DNA from: JBKPFU01 sp046728975
GTDB lineage: Bacteria > Actinomycetota > Thermoleophilia > Gaiellales > Gaiellaceae
Direction of reading: 5' to 3'
Length of the DNA: 8,835 bases
Assembly: GCA_046728975.1 (NCBI GenBank)
Contig: JBKPFU010000088.1
Span: forward strand, 1 to 8,835
Both the position numbers and the translations under genes were made by a program. Of this stretch, positions 6,104 to 8,835 are shown in pieces (within the stretch, counting starts at the first letter, position 1; every line of letters begins with the position of its first letter). Under the pieces are notes generated by a model. It was not told the DNA's origin. It saw nothing but the letters and a program-made list of their open reading frames with translations, and made no database searches.

Positions 6104-6295
6104 GTGGCGAACGGGAAGCACCTGCTCTTCGTGTGGAAGGCCAGCGGCTACGAGCTTCGCGAGCGCGACGGCGATCCGCCCGCTGTCGGCGACGAGGTCG
6201 AAGAGGAGGGCGGGCGGCTCCGCGTGACCAAGGTCGCGCCGTCGCCGCTTCCGGGCGACGACCGCCGCTGCGCCTACCTCGTGCCCGTTTCCTAA
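6104..6295 (+). CDS. Small conserved-looking protein of unknown function
   Basis: This 63-residue protein begins MANGKHLLFVWKASGYELRE. It has a central acidic turn (DPPAVGDEVEEEGGRL, 24-39) and a second beta-rich part, RVTKVAPSPLPGDDRRCAYLVPV. It has no signal peptide or membrane segment, so it is probably cytoplasmic. Alternating hydrophobic strands and the GDEV turn suggest a small beta-barrel or SH3-like fold, which is inference. I recognise no named family; the protein-like sequence, clean start eleven bases after the kinase stop and codon use matching its neighbours support a real gene. It may be read through from the kinase operon or use the TAAGAT box. It converges on the oxidoreductase gene with only 40 bases between stops. 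Confidence 0.65.
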   Translation: MANGKHLLFVWKASGYELRERDGDPPAVGDEVEEEGGRLRVTKVAPSPLPGDDRRCAYLVPVS

Positions 6296-6335
6296 CAGTG
6301 CGGCTCGAAGCCGGAGTCGACCTCGCCCCGGCCGC

Positions 6336-7355
6336 CTACGACGACAGCGCCGTTTCGGCCGCGATTCGACCGAGCACAAGCGCCGCGGCAAGGCCACTCG
6401 AATAGCCGCCGTTTGAGATCGCGCCCGCGTCCGCGCCGGCCGCGAAAACGGCTTCGGCGCCGACAACGCGCGCGCGTTCGTCGACCCGAAGGCCGCCGAT
6501 CGTGTGCGTCACGGCAGCCGCGACGTGCAGGCGCACCTCCCCATTCGTCTCGACCACCGTCCCGCCGGCTTCGCGCGCGGCCTGCAGTCGAGGGTCGGCC
6601 GCAGCCTCCGCCGGGAGCACGAACCAGGCTGTCCCTCCTGGCTGGCGTGCGATCGCCTGCGCGAGATCGCTCTCGTGCCACTCCGGAGGATTCGGGAAGA
6701 ACTCCTCCCCCAGCTCGTTTTCTACGCGGGCCTTGCCGCCCCAGAGCTGGGACAGGCGCACGTAATCAGCTTCGGTGATTCGCGCCGGGGGCGCCGGCAT
6801 CGCGCGGCCGTAGAACTCCTCCATCCCCGGCGTCTCGCTCCCCCCGTGGGCGATCCCGAACTCGATTCCGTCACCGGTGCTCCACGGGTTCGCCCGCAGG
6901 AGCAAGCCATGCTCATGGGCATAGCGGACCGGAAAGCCGCCCGTCGCGAGGATGATCGGCCCTTCCAGGCGTGTCCCGGTGCCTGGCACCAGGCCACCGC
7001 CGACGCGGACGTTTCCGCCGGCGCGAACGAGGCGCTCGGTCAGATCGACGGGGTCGAAGCGCTTCCCGACGGTCAACGGGTTCGGCGTCTCCTCCCAGAC
7101 CACCTTTGGGCCGAGCCCCTCGAGCCACGCAAGCGCGCCGTCGAACCCTTCGAACACGACCCGCTGGAGCCGCTCGTCGCCGCCGGGACACGCGCGTCGG
7201 AAATCCTCGAACGTCCGGTAGCGCCAGATCACGCAGCTCGAGAGCAGCATCGACCCGCCGGCGCGGTCGCCTTTCTCCAGCACGAGCGAACGTGCGCCCA
7301 GCTCGCGCGCCCGGGCCGCGGCAACGAGGCCGGCCATGCCGGCGCCCGCGATCAG
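6336..7355 (-). CDS. Compact FAD-dependent oxidoreductase (fumarate reductase/flavoprotein-like)
   Basis: This protein of about 339 residues has an N-terminal Rossmann FAD site (IAGAGMAGL, with GxGxxG at residues 4-9, and ribose-binding E27 in LVLEKGDRAGGS) and a matching C-terminal FAD block: THTIGGLRVDERARV, then VFAAGADAGAISNGGYSSGLAAALVLGRIAAE. This is the FAD_binding_2/succinate-fumarate flavoprotein pattern, but relatives are usually 450-570 residues, so the catalytic cap is reduced. Substrate is unknown. The start is a problem: the first canonical codon, ATG 7337, would cut GAGMAG in half, and no ATG, GTG or TTG lies in frame upstream before a TAG inside the VOC gene. I place it at CTG 7355, four bases after the VOC stop, assuming translational coupling. 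No Shine-Dalgarno is visible. It is the second gene of the VOC unit. Confidence 0.8.
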   Translation of the reverse strand: MIAGAGMAGLVAAARARELGARSLVLEKGDRAGGSMLLSSCVIWRYRTFEDFRRACPGGDERLQRVVFEGFDGALAWLEGLGPKVVWEETPNPLTVGKRFDPVDLTERLVRAGGNVRVGGGLVPGTGTRLEGPIILATGGFPVRYAHEHGLLLRANPWSTGDGIEFGIAHGGSETPGMEEFYGRAMPAPPARITEADYVRLSQLWGGKARVENELGEEFFPNPPEWHESDLAQAIARQPGGTAWFVLPAEAAADPRLQAAREAGGTVVETNGEVRLHVAAAVTHTIGGLRVDERARVVGAEAVFAAGADAGAISNGGYSSGLAAALVLGRIAAETALSS

Positions 7356-7359
7356 AAGG

Positions 7360-8061
7360 TCAGCGGAGGCTGAAGGAGGCCTTGTGCTCGACGTACTCGA
7401 TCTTGACGTGCTCCGGTCCCCACAGGAACACGGCGTAGGTGTTGGGGGCGTCGACGACGTCCGCGACCTCGACCCCTAGCTCCTCCGCCTCCTCGAGGTG
7501 GTCGTCGGCGGAGTCGACGAGGACGGCGAGGTGGTTCAACAGCGGCCGCCCAGGGTCGCCGGGTTCGCCGGGATGGAGCTCGACGAACGCGCCGCCGACC
7601 GTTACGCGCGGATAGCCGGACGGTCCGGGCGGCGAGTAGCGAAAGCCGAGGCGCTCGTACGCACGTGCGGTCTGCTCGGGATGCTGCGAGAAGAGCGCGA
7701 CGTGGTCGAGGTCGTACTCGACGTCCGTCCGAGCCTCGACGAGGCCGAGCCGCAGCCCTTCGGAGACGTCGAAGTACGCCTCACCGTCTCGGGGCCGATC
7801 GACCGAGAGATCCGCGGGAAGCTCCCCGAGCGCCGCCTCGAAGTCGGTGACGCGCAGCGTCACGTGTTTCAGCGCGCCTCGCTCGCGAGGCCCCTCCTCC
7901 GCGAACAGCGTCAGCTTGCCACGCCGCGCGTCCGATCCGACCAGCGTGAACTTGTCGGTTCGCTCGATGACGTGCATCCCGCAGTGGCGGGTGACGAAAG
8001 CGGCGATTCGGTCGCGGTCCGCGACCCAGAGGGCGACGTGGTCGAGGGTCTTCGGGCTCAC
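7360..8061 (-). CDS. VOC-superfamily (glyoxalase/dioxygenase fold) protein, two modules
   Basis: This 233-residue protein is made of two paired beta-alpha-beta-beta-beta units. The N-terminal half starts TLDHVALWVADRDRIAAFV, and the C-terminal half repeats it as YDLDHVALFSQHPEQTARAYERLGF. The C-terminal half holds a plausible VOC metal quartet: H120, E161 (FVELHPG), H177 (LNHLAVLVD) and E222 (VKIEYVEH). In the N-terminal half H8 and H66 are present but the acidic partners are unclear. The arrangement resembles extradiol dioxygenases and glyoxalase-like enzymes; the substrate cannot be told. GTG at 8061 lies seven bases after a TATCCT box and lacks a Shine-Dalgarno, so the message is probably leaderless. 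The FAD oxidoreductase follows directly, suggesting that both act on the same organic substrate pathway. Confidence 0.85.
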   Translation of the reverse strand: MSPKTLDHVALWVADRDRIAAFVTRHCGMHVIERTDKFTLVGSDARRGKLTLFAEEGPRERGALKHVTLRVTDFEAALGELPADLSVDRPRDGEAYFDVSEGLRLGLVEARTDVEYDLDHVALFSQHPEQTARAYERLGFRYSPPGPSGYPRVTVGGAFVELHPGEPGDPGRPLLNHLAVLVDSADDHLEEAEELGVEVADVVDAPNTYAVFLWGPEHVKIEYVEHKASFSLR

Positions 8062-8068
8062 GCTCGCC

Positions 8069-8074
8069 AGGATA
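8069..8074 (-). promoter_or_regulatory. Putative -10 box (TATCCT) for the VOC/oxidoreductase operon
   Basis: Read leftward, TATCCT ends seven bases before the GTG at 8061, placing the transcription start at or beside the start codon. It lies between arms GCTCGC (8062-8067) and GCGAGC (8085-8090), a 6-bp inverted repeat that could be a weak operator or chance in GC-rich DNA. Confidence 0.4.
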
Positions 8075-8109
8075 ACGACGCGCCGCGAGCCCGAATTCCC
8101 ACTGCTTTT

Positions 8110-8445
8110 CTACTTTCTCCGATCAACCGCACGCTGAAGCTGCTGTTTGTTCATCTTCGAGCGGCCAGCGATGTTCCGCCGCTTGGCCTCGTTGTACAGC
8201 TGCTCCTTCGTGCGGCCCTTCGGCCGGTTCGTCCCGGAGCGCTGGCCGCCCCGGCGGCTCGACGACATGTCGCGCCGCGACGTCCGGGACGACTCCCGCG
8301 CCTCGCCTGACCGCGCGCGCTCCTTGTTGACCGTTCGGGCGGCAATCTCTTTCGCGCGCTTCGTCGATGTTCCACGCTCCTGCGCGCTGGACTTGATGTG
8401 CTCGTACTGACGCTCTCGTTTGTTGCTCCAAGCTTCCTGTGGCAT
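8110..8445 (-). CDS. Small basic protein, 'plasmid stabilization protein'-like, with Rho_N/SAP-like C-terminus
   Basis: This 111-residue, highly charged protein is of the type often annotated 'plasmid stabilization protein' on bacterial chromosomes, a label with little experimental support. The N-terminal block (2-50) reads PQEAWSNKRERQYEHIKSSA, continuing to AKEIAARTVNKERARSGEAR. It is followed by a Ser/Arg-rich linker (51-77, including DMSSSRRGGQRSG). The end (78-108: GRTKEQLYNEAKRRNIAGRS, then KMNKQQLQRAV) resembles a Rho_N or SAP helix-extended-loop-helix, which suggests nucleic acid binding. ATG at 8445 is preferred over the in-frame TTG at 8451 because AAGGGGG (8454-8460) lies eight bases upstream and relatives begin MPxxxW. 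No toxin, partition or plasmid gene is nearby, so a plasmid role is not supported here. Confidence 0.8.
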   Translation of the reverse strand: MPQEAWSNKRERQYEHIKSSAQERGTSTKRAKEIAARTVNKERARSGEARESSRTSRRDMSSSRRGGQRSGTNRPKGRTKEQLYNEAKRRNIAGRSKMNKQQLQRAVDRRK

Positions 8446-8479
8446 ACGCAAAACCCCCTTGCCTTGGATCTGCTCATTG

Positions 8480-8497
8480 CCTACCCGAAACGGCAGG
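8480..8497 (-). terminator. Hairpin after the ferredoxin gene
   Basis: Read leftward, CCTGCC pairs with GGTAGG (one G-T wobble) around GTTTCG, 18 bases after the ferredoxin stop. No T-tract follows, so it is at best a weak terminator or a 3'-end stabiliser. Confidence 0.3.
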
Positions 8498-8514
8498 TCT
8501 TATGCGGCCAGGGG

Positions 8515-8823
8515 CTAGGTCTCGAGCGGCGGGTTCTGCACGTTGTGCTCGGTGGCGTACTCGTTGACGAGGTTGTTGACCACGTCCGCGCCGTCCCCGT
8601 AGGCGTAGTTGATCTTCACGAAAGGCTCCCACTTATCCGGCAGCGCGTCCTCGGGGAAGATCGCCTCGACCGGACACTCCGGTTCGCACGCACCGCAGTC
8701 GATGCACTCCTCCGGGTCGATGATCAGGATCCGCTCGAACTCGTGGATGCAATCGACCGGACAGACGTCCACGCAGGAGAGGTCTTTGATGTCGATGCAG
8801 GGCTCGGCGATGATGTACGTCAC
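8515..8823 (-). CDS. fdxA: 7Fe ferredoxin ([3Fe-4S][4Fe-4S]), FdxA-like
   Basis: This 102-residue ferredoxin, a small cytoplasmic electron carrier, has cysteines at 9, 17, 21, 25, 40, 43, 46 and 50. The pattern C-x7-C-x3-CP followed by C-x2-C-x2-C-x3-CP matches seven-iron ferredoxins. By homology with Azotobacter ferredoxin I, C9, C17 and C50 hold the 3Fe-4S cluster, C21, C40, C43 and C46 the 4Fe-4S cluster, and C25 is the free cysteine. The tail (60-102) with WEPFVKINYAYG is typical of the actinobacterial FdxA type. The start is GTG at 8823; only 12 upstream bases are present and no Shine-Dalgarno is visible, so promoter and start signals cannot be judged. Redox partners are not evident, although an oxidoreductase and a radical SAM enzyme are encoded in the same window. 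Confidence 0.93.
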   Translation of the reverse strand: MTYIIAEPCIDIKDLSCVDVCPVDCIHEFERILIIDPEECIDCGACEPECPVEAIFPEDALPDKWEPFVKINYAYGDGADVVNNLVNEYATEHNVQNPPLET

Positions 8824-8835
8824 GGAGCGGCTCAG

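Noticed and set aside
6301..6313. Small hairpin CGGCT-CGA-AGCCG between the convergent ends of the 63-residue gene and the oxidoreductase
   Set aside because: Only five pairs with a three-base loop and no T-tract on either strand; too weak to call a terminator.
6504..7373. A 289-codon plus-strand open frame opposite the oxidoreductase
   Set aside because: The translation shows no recognisable fold, while the minus strand encodes clear FAD-binding motifs at both ends.
7498..8310. A 270-codon plus-strand open frame opposite the VOC gene and the small basic protein
   Set aside because: It spans two convincing minus-strand genes and the gap between them, and has no family-like motif.
8110..8445. 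Evidence of a plasmid or toxin-antitoxin system from the 'plasmid stabilization'-like protein
   Set aside because: No partner toxin, partition gene, replication gene or mobile element is present; the family is common on chromosomes.

Overview
This window is GC-rich, densely coding actinobacterial-type DNA. Protein style (Rv2578c-like radical SAM protein, 7Fe ferredoxin, NarL-type two-component pair, exported proteins with a GSG motif behind the hydrophobic segment) and frequent GTG/TTG starts suggest Actinobacteriota. Class Thermoleophilia (Gaiellales/Solirubrobacterales-like) is my best guess, from pattern recognition only. I see no rRNA, tRNA, CRISPR, insertion sequence or phage gene, and no gene-free stretch over 300 bases. 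It looks like ordinary chromosome plus one little-described exported-protein locus.

Layout. Left (1-1717): the 5' end of a leftward exported-protein gene, a rightward pterin-4a-carbinolamine dehydratase, and a leftward CNNM/CorC-type membrane protein; the stop codons of the last two overlap in the tetramer CTAG. At 1718-1831 a compact divergent promoter region carries a perfect 9-bp inverted repeat whose arms each contain TATACT; it separates the CNNM gene from a rightward radical SAM (SPL/Rv2578c-like) gene that looks leaderless.

Centre (2765-6295): a stable hairpin is followed by a three-gene operon of small exported proteins (2860-4176). The first and third are diverged paralogues (shared LYPG, N..P(I/V)RV and CQGA(I/V)F blocks, two cysteines) and the middle one looks like a single fibronectin-III-type domain. 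The third paralogue has 28 arginines and no acidic residue. Next comes a NarL-type response regulator translated just ahead of a membrane histidine kinase whose ATP-binding boxes are eroded, then a 63-residue conserved-looking small protein.

Right (6336-8823, all leftward): ferredoxin, a small basic protein of the kind often labelled 'plasmid stabilization protein', and a two-gene unit of a VOC/glyoxalase-fold protein and a compact FAD-dependent oxidoreductase. The oxidoreductase has no canonical start codon that keeps its FAD-binding GxGxxG motif.

Several genes begin within about 10 nt of a plausible -10 box and lack a Shine-Dalgarno sequence, so leaderless transcription seems common here. 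The best candidate for an under-described system is the secreted three-gene locus. The strongest local anomalies are the missing oxidoreductase start, the symmetrical divergent promoter and the atypical kinase ATP site.
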